Assembly: GCA_031262285.1 (NCBI GenBank)
Contig: JAISHZ010000233.1
Span: 1-6,586 of the forward strand
From: Lachnospiraceae bacterium
GTDB taxonomy: Bacteria > Bacillota_A > Clostridia > Lachnospirales > Lachnospiraceae
DNA length: 6,586 nt
Reading direction: 5' to 3'
Position 1 is the stretch's first letter. Every line of letters begins with the position of its first letter. The translations under genes and the position numbers were made by a program. Under the pieces are notes generated by a model, which was not told the origin of the DNA, ran no database searches, and saw nothing but the letters and a program-made list of their open reading frames with translations. Shown one piece after another: positions 1 to 5,991 of the stretch.

Positions 1-235
1 GATGTACGGAACACTCGAGAAAGGCCCTCGTTATCTGGAAATGGCAGAAGGCTATGTGACCGGTATCGCTCTGGACAAGGACAATGAAATCATCGGTTAC
101 CAGTTCGTCAGTCTCGGCAAAATGACGGACTTCATCAAAAAAGGCGACGACCCGAATACCGCATGGGAAAAAGCAAAAGGTCAGTACGGACGTGTCGCTG
201 ACGCTGAAAAGATCATTGATCCCAGACAGGAATAA
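1..235 (+). CDS. NifU-like iron-sulfur cluster assembly scaffold protein, C-terminal part (5' end outside window)
   Basis: The reading frame is open from the window edge (base 1 is the last base of a cut codon) to the TAA at 233-235, giving 77 visible residues. From memory of the family, the stretch beginning MYGTLEKGPRYLEMAEG and the ending YGRVADAEKIIDPRQE match the C-terminus of the roughly 230-residue 'iron-sulfur cluster assembly scaffold protein' of Clostridia, which sits directly before a GGGtGRT gene. That family carries a NifU/IscU-type domain with cluster-ligating cysteines in its N-terminal half. This half lies outside the window, and no cysteine is present in the visible part. The expected role is cytoplasmic assembly and transfer of Fe-S clusters. 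The internal ATG at position 2 is not the start, because family members run about 150 residues further upstream. The 17-nt gap to the next gene suggests one transcript. The family call is fairly sure; activity cannot be judged from this fragment. Confidence 0.8.
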   Translation, partial: MYGTLEKGPRYLEMAEGYVTGIALDKDNEIIGYQFVSLGKMTDFIKKGDDPNTAWEKAKGQYGRVADAEKIIDPRQE

Positions 236-252
236 AACAGGAGGATACCAAA

Positions 253-1263
253 ATGGCATTATTTGAATCATATGAAAGAAGAATTGATACGATCAATTCC
301 GTATTGAATAGCAATGGGATTGCCTCGATTGAAGAGGCAGAAAAAATCACGAAAGACGCAGGGCTGGATGTTTACGCACTCATCAAAAGTATTCAACCCA
401 TCTGCTTTGAAAATGCTTGTTGGGCATATATCGTCGGAGCGGCGCTGGCGATCAAAAAAGGCTGTCGTCGTGCAGCAGATGCAGCAGCGGTGATCGGCGA
501 AGGCTTACAGGCTTTTTGTATTCCGGGATCTGTAGCAGACACCAGAAAAGTTGGTTTGGGACACGGCAATTTAGGCAAAATGCTTCTGGAAGAAGAAACC
601 GAATGCTTCTGCTTCCTTGCAGGACATGAGTCCTTTGCGGCAGCGGAAGGAGCGATCGGTATCGCAGAAAAAGCCAATAAAGTTCGTAAGAAACCGCTTC
701 GCGTAATCTTAAACGGACTGGGCAAAGACGCAGCACAAGTGATCTCAAGAATCAACGGTTTCACCTTTGTGGAAACAGCATTTGACCCTTATACCAATAC
801 CGTCAATGAAGTTTATCGCAAATCCTACTCAGAAGGACTGCGTGCTAAAGTGAACTGCTATGGTGCCAACGATGTCAGCGAAGGCGTGGCGATCATGCAC
901 AAAGAGGGCGTTGACGTATCCATCACCGGCAACTCCACGAACCCCACCAGATTCCAACACCCGGTGGCAGGCACTTACAAGAAAGAATGTTTGGAGCAAG
1001 GAAAGAAGTATTTCTCTGTTGCCAGCGGTGGTGGTACCGGACGTACACTTCACCCGGACAATATGGCGGCAGGACCCGCATCCTATGGTATGACAGATAC
1101 CATGGGAAGGATGCATTCCGATGCGCAATTCGCAGGCTCTTCGTCTGTACCTGCTCACGTTGAGATGATGGGACTCATTGGTGCCGGCAACAACCCGATG
1201 GTCGGGATGACCGTAGCCGTAGCCGTTTCCATTGAAGAAGCAGCCAAAGCAGGTTCTTTCTAA
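253..1263 (+). CDS. GGGtGRT-family protein, function unknown
   Basis: This is a complete 336-residue protein, the usual length for the family. The signature GGGTGRT is at residues 259-265, followed by a glycine- and methionine-rich C-terminal region (GMTDTMGRMHSD at 279-290, GLIGAGNNPMVGM at 307-319). There are eight cysteines (51, 56, 71, 89, 118, 120, 202, 246), including a C-F-C pair at 118-120. No signal peptide or convincing membrane segment is seen, so it is probably cytoplasmic. The start is supported by AGGAGG at 239-244, eight bases before the ATG. The family is named only for its motif and no reaction is established. Its usual position beside a NifU-like scaffold gene, as here, suggests a link to Fe-S cluster metabolism. 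This is inference from context. The gene is the last of its operon and is followed by a strong terminator. Confidence 0.9.
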   Translation: MALFESYERRIDTINSVLNSNGIASIEEAEKITKDAGLDVYALIKSIQPICFENACWAYIVGAALAIKKGCRRAADAAAVIGEGLQAFCIPGSVADTRKVGLGHGNLGKMLLEEETECFCFLAGHESFAAAEGAIGIAEKANKVRKKPLRVILNGLGKDAAQVISRINGFTFVETAFDPYTNTVNEVYRKSYSEGLRAKVNCYGANDVSEGVAIMHKEGVDVSITGNSTNPTRFQHPVAGTYKKECLEQGKKYFSVASGGGTGRTLHPDNMAAGPASYGMTDTMGRMHSDAQFAGSSSVPAHVEMMGLIGAGNNPMVGMTVAVAVSIEEAAKAGSF

Positions 1264-1286
1264 TCCTGCTACCTCGTTAAAGAATC

Positions 1287-1334
1287 AGACGCTTGCATGG
1301 GAGATTTCTTACCCTCATGCAAGCGTCTTTTTTT
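1287..1334 (+). terminator. Rho-independent terminator after the GGGtGRT gene
   Basis: A perfect 13-bp stem pairs 1287-1299 (AGACGCTTGCATG) with 1316-1328 (CATGCAAGCGTCT) around a 16-nt loop. It runs directly into seven T residues at 1328-1334. It lies 23 nt after the stop codon and separates the Fe-S pair from trkA. Confidence 0.93.
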
Positions 1335-1356
1335 CCTATTCATTCGGGATATCGTG

Positions 1357-1365
1357 TGTTAAAAT
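1357..1365 (+). promoter_or_regulatory. Extended -10 promoter of trkA-trkH
   Basis: TG at 1357-1358, one base, then TAAAAT at 1360-1365 forms an extended -10 element. The -35 position 17 bp upstream (TATTCA, 1337-1342) matches the TTGACA consensus at only three bases, so activity would depend on the TG extension. Transcription would start near 1372, leaving a leader of about 55 nt before trkA. A second TAAAAT at 1368-1373 has no better -35. The position between a strong terminator and trkA supports the call. Confidence 0.5.
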
Positions 1366-1426
1366 GATAAAATAGCTGACTCGGAAGAACAGTACTATTT
1401 TATATGCGAAAGAAAGGAATGAAAAG

Positions 1427-2785
1427 ATGCAGATCATCATTGTAGGGTGCGGGAAAGTCGGCGCCACCTTGGTACAGCGGTTAAGTATTGAGAAGCATGA
1501 TATCGTAGTGATAGATACGAAAGAAGAAAAGGTACATACCATAACGGATGAATCGGATGCAAAAGGGATCGTCGGGAATGGAGTAAGCTATCAGACGCTA
1601 CAGGAAGCGGATATTACGCACACCGATCTTTTGATTGCCGTTACAGGCAGTGACGAACAAAATCTACTATGCTGTGTGATCGCGAAAAAAGCAGGGAATT
1701 GTAAGACCATCGCCTCAGTGCGCAATCCCAATTACAATAAAGAAATCGCCTTTTTACGCAAAGAGCTTGGACTGGCGATGATTATCAATCCTGATCTGAT
1801 CTCGGCGGCGGAAATCGCACGGATCTTTCAATTTCCATTTGCGATCAAAGCAGATCCCTTCGCAAAAGGTCGGATTGAATTGTTGCACTTTCGTATCCCC
1901 AAAGACAGTCGATTGGATCAATACAAGATTCTCAATATTCGTTCCACCTTACGTTGCGATATTTTGATTTGTATGGTACGACGCAACGAAGAAATCGTTA
2001 TTCCTAACGGAGATTTCGTACTACGAGCAGGAGATATCATTTCCGTGGCTGCTTCTCCTGCGAAAGCGACAGATTTCTTTCAAAAAATCGGCATCAACAC
2101 GGGACGTATTCATAGCGCGATGTTGGTAGGTGGTGGGAAGATCTCGTATTATCTGGCAAAGCGTTTGCTCGCTTCCGGAATAGAGACCAAGATCGTAGAA
2201 AGAGATATGGATCGCTGTCAAGATCTGAGTGAAGCGTTACCCAAAGCGATTATCATTCACGGAGACGCAACAGATCAAAAATTGCTGATTGAAGAGAGTC
2301 TGGAACAAGTAGAAGGGTTTGCCGCTTTGACGGGAGTAGATGAAGAAAACATTCTATTGTCCCTTTTTGCGAAAAAGGTTTCGTCTGCCAAAGTCGTGAC
2401 CAAAGTGAATCGAATCAATTTCAAAAGCGTGTTAACAGATCTGAATTTAGATAGTATCACGTATCCTCGACTTCTCACTGCCGACTACATTAGTAAATAC
2501 GCTCGTTCTATGAACGCCTCGTTAAACAGCAATGTGGAGAACTTATACAAACTGGAAGAAACAGGTCGTGCGGAAGCGTTGGAATTTTTGATCAAAGAAG
2601 ATTCGGAAGTGACCGGGATCCCACTATCCAAATTGCGGATACGCAAAAATATACTGGTTTGCTGTATTATTCGAGATGGGAACGTGATTATTCCCGGAGG
2701 GCATGATGTCATTTCTCCCGGAGATTCTGTCGTGATTGTTTTAACGGATATGCAATTAAAGGACATCAAAGAAATTTTGGAATGA
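1427..2785 (+). CDS. trkA: Trk potassium uptake system, NAD-binding gating protein TrkA
   Basis: A 452-residue cytoplasmic protein with two tandem RCK units, the normal TrkA arrangement and length. The first Rossmann fold carries GCGKVG at 7-12 with the acidic ribose-binding D30 and GNG at 50-52, and is followed by a TrkA_C domain at roughly 140-222. The second fold carries GGGKIS at 235-240, E258 and GDAT at 279-282, followed by a second TrkA_C domain at roughly 372-452. In the family, TrkA forms a nucleotide-responsive ring under TrkH and opens or closes the potassium pore. In some Firmicutes, TrkA_C domains also bind cyclic-di-AMP, but that cannot be decided here. The start is the ATG behind AAAGGA at 1413-1418; the earlier ATGs at 1404 and 1419 are out of frame. 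trkH follows after 19 nt with no promoter between, so the two are probably cotranscribed. Confidence 0.95.
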   Translation: MQIIIVGCGKVGATLVQRLSIEKHDIVVIDTKEEKVHTITDESDAKGIVGNGVSYQTLQEADITHTDLLIAVTGSDEQNLLCCVIAKKAGNCKTIASVRNPNYNKEIAFLRKELGLAMIINPDLISAAEIARIFQFPFAIKADPFAKGRIELLHFRIPKDSRLDQYKILNIRSTLRCDILICMVRRNEEIVIPNGDFVLRAGDIISVAASPAKATDFFQKIGINTGRIHSAMLVGGGKISYYLAKRLLASGIETKIVERDMDRCQDLSEALPKAIIIHGDATDQKLLIEESLEQVEGFAALTGVDEENILLSLFAKKVSSAKVVTKVNRINFKSVLTDLNLDSITYPRLLTADYISKYARSMNASLNSNVENLYKLEETGRAEALEFLIKEDSEVTGIPLSKLRIRKNILVCCIIRDGNVIIPGGHDVISPGDSVVIVLTDMQLKDIKEILE

Positions 2786-2804
2786 TAAAGAGAGTGGAGT
2801 TACT

Positions 2805-4244
2805 ATGAATTTAGCAGTCATACGGTACATTTTGAGTTGGATTTTACGCTTTGAAGCAGCATTTTTACTTTTGCCGGGTCTAGTTGGACTGATCTATGGA
2901 GAAGATAGTGCTATATCATATCCGGCGACGGCTCTTCTGTGTCTGGCGGTCAGTTTTATCATCGCCATCAGAAAACCTGTAGTAACGGAATTGTACGCCA
3001 GAGAAGGATTCTTGACGGTGGCGCTCTCTTGGATCGTCATGAGTGCATTTGGCGCGTTGCCGTTTGTCTTTTCGGGAGAAATCCCCCATTATATCGATGC
3101 ATTATTTGAGATTTCATCGGGTCTTACCACGACGGGAGCTAGTATTTTGGGGGATGTGGGAGTACTGTCTCACGCGGGTCTTTTTTGGCGCAGTTTTTCT
3201 CACTGGATCGGTGGGATGGGAGTCTTCCTCTTTATCATGGCGATTACCCCATTGATGGGGGGACCGACGATGAACCTGATGCGAGCGGAAAGCAGTGGAC
3301 CGGCCGTTGGGAAATTGGTACCTCGCGTCAAAGATACAGCCAAAATACTTTATGCGATTTATATAGGGTTTACTATTTTAGAAATGGTAGCATTACTTCT
3401 TTGCGGCTTGAATTTGTTTGATTCGATGACGTTGACATTCGGCACCGTCGGTACCGGCGGATTCGGAATCCGTAATGACAGCGTTGCCGGATTTTCGACC
3501 GCTGTTCAAAATGTGATTACGGTATTCATGATCTTGAGCGGTATCAACTTCGCGGCTTATTTTTGTTTGTTACGTCGCAAATGGAAAGACGCGGTATCCA
3601 TCGAAGAAGTGCGTTGGTACATAGGAATCATTCTGGTGTCTGCGCTGACGATTACGATATCGATTGCACCCATGTACTCGTCGATAGGGGAAAGCATGAA
3701 ACACGCTTTTTTTCAAGTCGGTTCGATTATCACGACGACGGGGTATTCTACAGTCAATTATGAGACTTGGCCAATGATTGCCAAAAATATCTTGTTTACG
3801 CTAATGTTTGTCGGTGCTTGTACGGGTAGCACGGGCGGTGGGATCAAAATAGCACGTCTGCTCACACTCTTAAAAACAATTCGTAAAGAAATATCGATTT
3901 TGGCACATCCTAGGTTAGTACGACGCATAAAGATAGATGACAAAACACTGCCACATCAAGTCCTGCGTTCGATCAATGTGTATCTCGCGTTGTATTGTAT
4001 GATCTTTTTTGGCTCTTTGCTGTTAATTAGTTTTGACAATAAAGATTTTACGACTAGTTTTACAGCGGTAGCGGCTACACTCAACAATATAGGCCCCGGA
4101 TTCTCGTTGGTGGGTCCGATGGGAAACTTCTCGGATTTTTCTGCTTTTTCAAAAATCATTTTGACATTTAATATGATAGCCGGAAGATTGGAATTGTTTC
4201 CGATATTATTGCTGTTTACACCGGCCAGTTGGAAGAAATATTAG
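2805..4244 (+). CDS. trkH: Trk/Ktr-type potassium transporter pore subunit TrkH
   Basis: A 479-residue polytopic membrane protein, close to the roughly 483 usual for TrkH. All four pore repeats keep their filter glycine: TTTGAS at 108-113, TVGTGGFG at 214-221, TTTGYST at 310-316 and NNIGPGFS at 427-434. The intramembrane gating loop of the third repeat is visible as GSTGGGIK at 341-348. The conserved arginine of the last helix lies in GRLELF (R461). These features indicate an intact potassium pathway in the cytoplasmic membrane, gated by the TrkA encoded just upstream. The start is the ATG at 2805, with GTGGAG at 2794-2799 as ribosome binding site. The next promoter begins 12 nt after its stop. 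I saw no strong terminator of its own; a weak hairpin at 4293-4326 might partly serve. Confidence 0.95.
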   Translation: MNLAVIRYILSWILRFEAAFLLLPGLVGLIYGEDSAISYPATALLCLAVSFIIAIRKPVVTELYAREGFLTVALSWIVMSAFGALPFVFSGEIPHYIDALFEISSGLTTTGASILGDVGVLSHAGLFWRSFSHWIGGMGVFLFIMAITPLMGGPTMNLMRAESSGPAVGKLVPRVKDTAKILYAIYIGFTILEMVALLLCGLNLFDSMTLTFGTVGTGGFGIRNDSVAGFSTAVQNVITVFMILSGINFAAYFCLLRRKWKDAVSIEEVRWYIGIILVSALTITISIAPMYSSIGESMKHAFFQVGSIITTTGYSTVNYETWPMIAKNILFTLMFVGACTGSTGGGIKIARLLTLLKTIRKEISILAHPRLVRRIKIDDKTLPHQVLRSINVYLALYCMIFFGSLLLISFDNKDFTTSFTAVAATLNNIGPGFSLVGPMGNFSDFSAFSKIILTFNMIAGRLELFPILLLFTPASWKKY

Positions 4245-4256
4245 GAGACTTTCAGC

Positions 4257-4285
4257 TTTACAAGCCAAAGAGGCGATGTTACAAT
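4257..4285 (+). promoter_or_regulatory. Near-consensus sigma-A promoter for the DUF4190/DUF2752 genes
   Basis: TTTACA at 4257-4262 and TACAAT at 4280-4285 are separated by exactly 17 bp. A TG at 4277-4278 provides an extended -10 element. Each hexamer differs from consensus by one base. The predicted start near 4292 gives a leader of about 65 nt before the ATG at 4358. It is the best plus-strand promoter in the window and separates transcription of the small membrane protein genes from trkA-trkH. Confidence 0.75.
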
Positions 4286-4292
4286 GAAAAAC

Positions 4293-4326
4293 AAAGGCAT
4301 TGTGTGTGGCAGATCAAATGTCCTTT
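4293..4326 (+). other. Candidate hairpin at the 5' end of the leader RNA
   Basis: AAAGGCATT (4293-4301) pairs with AATG-T-CCTTT (4317-4326), giving 9 bp with one bulged T and a 15-nt loop. It begins almost exactly at the predicted transcription start, so it could cap the transcript and protect it from 5' decay. It is followed only by a weak T-rich stretch (TTTATTTATT), so it could instead be a poor terminator for trkH. The pairing is seen directly; the role is a guess. Confidence 0.35.
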
Positions 4327-4357
4327 ATTTATTCTATGAAACGATAAGGAGAGAAGG

Positions 4358-4804
4358 ATGAGCGAAAGAAATGAGAATGAAACGCAGGTTATAAACAGTA
4401 GCGGAAGCAATTATCAAGACAATACCACTATATACACACAGCAAAACACGCAATATGAATACGATCAACAACCGCAAGGCTCTAACGTGTTTGCAATTGT
4501 ATCCTTGATATTGGGTATTGCATCCATCGTTTTATGTTGTTGTATTCAATACGGTAGTGCTATTTTGGGGATCGCCGGTATCATATGTTCGATTATGGCT
4601 AAGAAACGATCCAGAAGTTCTCTTGCTACAGCCGGTTTGGTATGTTCCATCATCGGCACGGTATTTGGTGTGATCATGTTGATCATTGCCATCTCGTTAG
4701 AAATGCTTGGAGACGCGTTTTGGGCTAATTTCGAGAATCTTTACAATAATTATTTAAGAGAGAATGGAATTGACTTCCAGATAGATCTTGATGAATTCAG
4801 ATAA
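4358..4804 (+). CDS. DUF4190-like small membrane protein
   Basis: A 148-residue protein with three parts. Residues 1-43 form a low-complexity hydrophilic head in which 19 residues are Gln, Asn or Tyr. Residues about 44-114 hold hydrophobic segments (roughly 44-61, 65-80 and 91-114) with the small-residue pattern of DUF4190 proteins (ASLVLGI/GIAGIIxxI/ATAGLVCSIIG-like) and a CCC at 60-62. A short basic loop, KKRSRSS (82-88), lies between the last two segments. Residues 115-148 are an acidic tail. Proteins of this type sit in the cytoplasmic membrane; the family has no established function, and the polar head resembles that of many DUF4190/TM2-like proteins. The start is set by AAGGAG at 4346-4351, six bases before the ATG. 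The 3' end overlaps the next gene, so the two are probably translated together. Confidence 0.8.
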   Translation: MSERNENETQVINSSGSNYQDNTTIYTQQNTQYEYDQQPQGSNVFAIVSLILGIASIVLCCCIQYGSAILGIAGIICSIMAKKRSRSSLATAGLVCSIIGTVFGVIMLIIAISLEMLGDAFWANFENLYNNYLRENGIDFQIDLDEFR

Positions 4805-5240
4805 GAAACTACCTCAAGCGCGAAGACAACGCACTTTGGAACAAACATTATTTCTATTCGGATGGGTATTCATCGGTTTGGCAGGAATCGGCGGTTTCCT
4901 GCTTATGTACTTCATACATAATGGAGCGGAGCTATCTGATTGTATGTTGGAACGCTTGACCGGATGGTACTGCCCGGGCTGCGGAGGAACAAGAGCCTTC
5001 CTAGCGCTGATCAGAGGAAATATAGTACTTTCTTTGTGGTATCACCCATTAGTGATCTATTTTACACTGATATTTGGTGCTTTTATGATCAGCCAAACCT
5101 ATGCCTTCATGACGAAATATCGCAAGACACAGGGAGTGCGATTTCACAATTGGTATCTATATGGTGCGTTGATCATTGTGGTCGCAAATTGTATCATCAA
5201 GAATCTTTTACGCCAAGTATGGAACATCTCTCTGGAATAG
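4791..5240 (+). CDS. DUF2752-like membrane protein with CPGCGGTR motif
   Basis: A 149-residue protein with the DUF2752 hallmark CPGCGGTRA at residues 61-69, preceded by a further cysteine at 51 (C-M-L-E-R-L-T-G-W-Y-C spacing) and followed by the usual HP pair at 86-87. Hydrophobic segments lie at about 19-42, 79-107 and 122-138; the motif sits in the stretch between the first two. The paired cysteines could bind a metal or be redox active, but no function is established for the family. The ATG at 4791 is chosen as start; a TTG directly before it (4788) is also possible and would add one residue. The gene overlaps its upstream neighbour by 14 nt and no good Shine-Dalgarno precedes it, which suggests translational coupling. 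A terminator follows 80 nt after the stop. Confidence 0.85.
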   Translation: MNSDKKLPQARRQRTLEQTLFLFGWVFIGLAGIGGFLLMYFIHNGAELSDCMLERLTGWYCPGCGGTRAFLALIRGNIVLSLWYHPLVIYFTLIFGAFMISQTYAFMTKYRKTQGVRFHNWYLYGALIIVVANCIIKNLLRQVWNISLE

Positions 5241-5320
5241 GAAGTGTAGAAGGGTATTACCAAGATGCATATCTTATAAGAGGGGTTGAAAGAAGCACTG
5301 TTAATATGTAAAAGTATCGT

Positions 5321-5356
5321 ATGAGGAACCAAAAGTGTGTTCCCATCATTTTTTTT
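5321..5356 (+). terminator. Probable Rho-independent terminator after the DUF2752 gene
   Basis: GGAAC (5325-5329) pairs with GTTCC (5339-5343) around a 9-nt loop. After a 2-nt bulge the stem continues with ATGA (5321-5324) against TCAT (5346-5349). Eight T residues at 5349-5356 follow. The stem is imperfect but the T-tract is good and the place is right. The preceding 5241-5320 shows no gene. Confidence 0.55.
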
Positions 5357-5377
5357 CAAAACTGCAATACAGTTTCC

Positions 5378-5415
5378 GATAAAAATATGATAGGAACCGT
5401 GAATATATTTTTATC
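5378..5415. repeat. AT-rich 11-bp perfect inverted repeat
   Basis: GATAAAAATAT at 5378-5388 is the exact reverse complement of ATATTTTTATC at 5405-5415, with a 16-nt centre (5389-5404). A smaller inverted repeat lies just upstream: AAACTG (5359-5364) against CAGTTT (5370-5375). Both lie between the terminator of the preceding genes and the promoter of the next gene, a place that fits a repressor operator or an RNA hairpin. No protein-binding family is recognised. Confidence 0.5.
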
Positions 5416-5469
5416 ATCGATGGACGGCGCAAGAGAAACGCATTTTGACGAAAACGACAATGCAGTTTT

Positions 5470-5478
5470 TGTTAAGAT
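5470..5478 (+). promoter_or_regulatory. Extended -10 promoter of the Tic20/DUF4870-like gene
   Basis: TG at 5470-5471, one base, then TAAGAT at 5473-5478. There is no -35 at 17 bp (GAAAAC). A TTGACG at 5445-5450 lies 22 bp away, too far for normal use. A start near 5485 would give a very short leader of about 17 nt that still includes the AGGAGG at 5490-5495. The call rests mainly on the same TGTTA-type -10 sequence seen at the other two plus-strand promoters. Confidence 0.4.
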
Positions 5479-5501
5479 AGGATAATCATAGGAGGAAGTA
5501 T

Positions 5502-5792
5502 ATGGATAAGAAAGCAACAGCGATAGTAGGATACCTTACGATCATCGGATGGATCATCGCGTATTTCGTAGGTGATAGGAAAGCGGCTAAATTTCATTTA
5601 AACCAAGGATTAGTCTTAGGATTAGCCGGAGTCGTAATGAATGTGTTATGGGTGGTTCCGTTTTTCGGAGGATTGCTATTTAAATTGATATCTTTGTTTA
5701 TCGTCGTATGTGTGATCATAGGGATATACTGGGCATTCAACGATCAAGATAAGGAACTCCCCATCGTAGGTGCGATTCATCTATTGCAATAA
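5502..5792 (+). CDS. Tic20/DUF4870-like small membrane protein
   Basis: A 96-residue protein with hydrophobic segments at about 7-23, 36-58 and 62-80. The conserved pattern of DUF4870 (Tic20-like) proteins is present: GDRKAAKFHLNQGL at 24-37 after the first helix and KELPIVG at 84-90 near the end. It is a cytoplasmic-membrane protein of unknown function; the family shares its fold pattern with the chloroplast import component Tic20, but no transport role is known in bacteria. The start has AGGAGG (5490-5495) six bases before the ATG. It appears monocistronic, with its own promoter and a leader free of other genes. The last nine codons, including the TAA, are repeated immediately downstream in the same frame, so loss of the stop would only add nine residues. 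No clear terminator follows on this strand. Confidence 0.8.
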   Translation: MDKKATAIVGYLTIIGWIIAYFVGDRKAAKFHLNQGLVLGLAGVVMNVLWVVPFFGGLLFKLISLFIVVCVIIGIYWAFNDQDKELPIVGAIHLLQ

Positions 5793-5819
5793 GTAAGTGC
5801 GATTCATCTAATGCAATAA
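5766..5819 (+). repeat. 27-bp tandem duplication of the gene's 3' end, including the stop
   Basis: Unit 1 (5766-5792) holds the last eight sense codons and the TAA of the preceding gene (VGAIHLLQ-stop). Unit 2 (5793-5819) follows without a gap and matches at 25 of 27 bases; the differences are G to A at 5796 and T to A at 5811. Unit 2 is in frame and would read VSAIHLMQ-stop. Confidence 0.95.
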
Positions 5820-5890
5820 TCAACAAAATGCGTTGTGATTCATACCTGCGAGTAGCATAGCGCATATCCTTCGCGTATTTGCGCCTCATA

Positions 5891-5913
5891 GCAACCTATC
5901 GCAACCTATCGCA
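5891..5913. repeat. 10-bp tandem repeat (GCAACCTATC, 2.3 copies)
   Basis: GCAACCTATC occurs exactly at 5891-5900 and 5901-5910, followed by GCA at 5911-5913. Either GCAAC can pair with GTTGC at 5917-5921 to form a short 5-bp hairpin. The surrounding gap (5820-5936) also has GCGCA (5860-5864) against TGCGC (5880-5884). I see no gene in this gap. Confidence 0.85.
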
Positions 5914-5936
5914 CGAGTTGCCGGCGTGAAACATTC

Positions 5937-5986
5937 AAAAACGACATAAAACCGTCTTGCGTTGACAAGGCGGTTTCTTATGTCGT
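5937..5986 (-). terminator. Rho-independent terminator of the minus-strand lipoprotein gene
   Basis: ACGACATAA (5941-5949) pairs with TTATGTCGT (5978-5986), and the inner part AACCGTCTTG (5950-5959) pairs with CAAGGCGGTT (5966-5975), including one G-T pair, around a 6-nt loop. Only two bases bulge. Read on the minus strand, the stem is followed by five T residues (complement of A5937-5941) and starts 6 nt after the lipoprotein stop. There is no T-tract on the plus side, so it should mainly stop minus-strand transcription. Confidence 0.85.
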
Positions 5987-5991
5987 GAGGA

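Noticed and set aside
393..764. Minus-strand 123-codon frame inside the GGGtGRT gene
   Set aside because: It is fully antisense to a well-supported gene, with no start signals and an implausible composition.
1335..1426. Possible cyclic-di-AMP (ydaO-type) riboswitch ahead of trkA
   Set aside because: Only about 90 nt separate the upstream terminator from trkA, and the predicted leader is about 55 nt, too short for that riboswitch; no matching structure is seen.
4940..5311. 123-codon frame overlapping the DUF2752 gene
   Set aside because: It is a frame-shifted shadow of the DUF2752 gene that happens to run 71 nt past its stop. There is no Shine-Dalgarno and no family resemblance.
5445..5450. 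TTGACG as -35 for the Tic20/DUF4870-like gene
   Set aside because: It lies 22 bp from the best -10 (TAAGAT, 5473-5478), and no acceptable -10 is found 16-18 bp downstream.
5437..5834. 11-bp inverted repeat AACGCATTTTG (5437-5447) / CAAAATGCGTT (5824-5834) flanking the Tic20/DUF4870-like gene, as if ends of a mobile element
   Set aside because: An 11-bp match is expected by chance somewhere in a window of this size. There is no target-site duplication or transposase, and the enclosed gene is not element-like.
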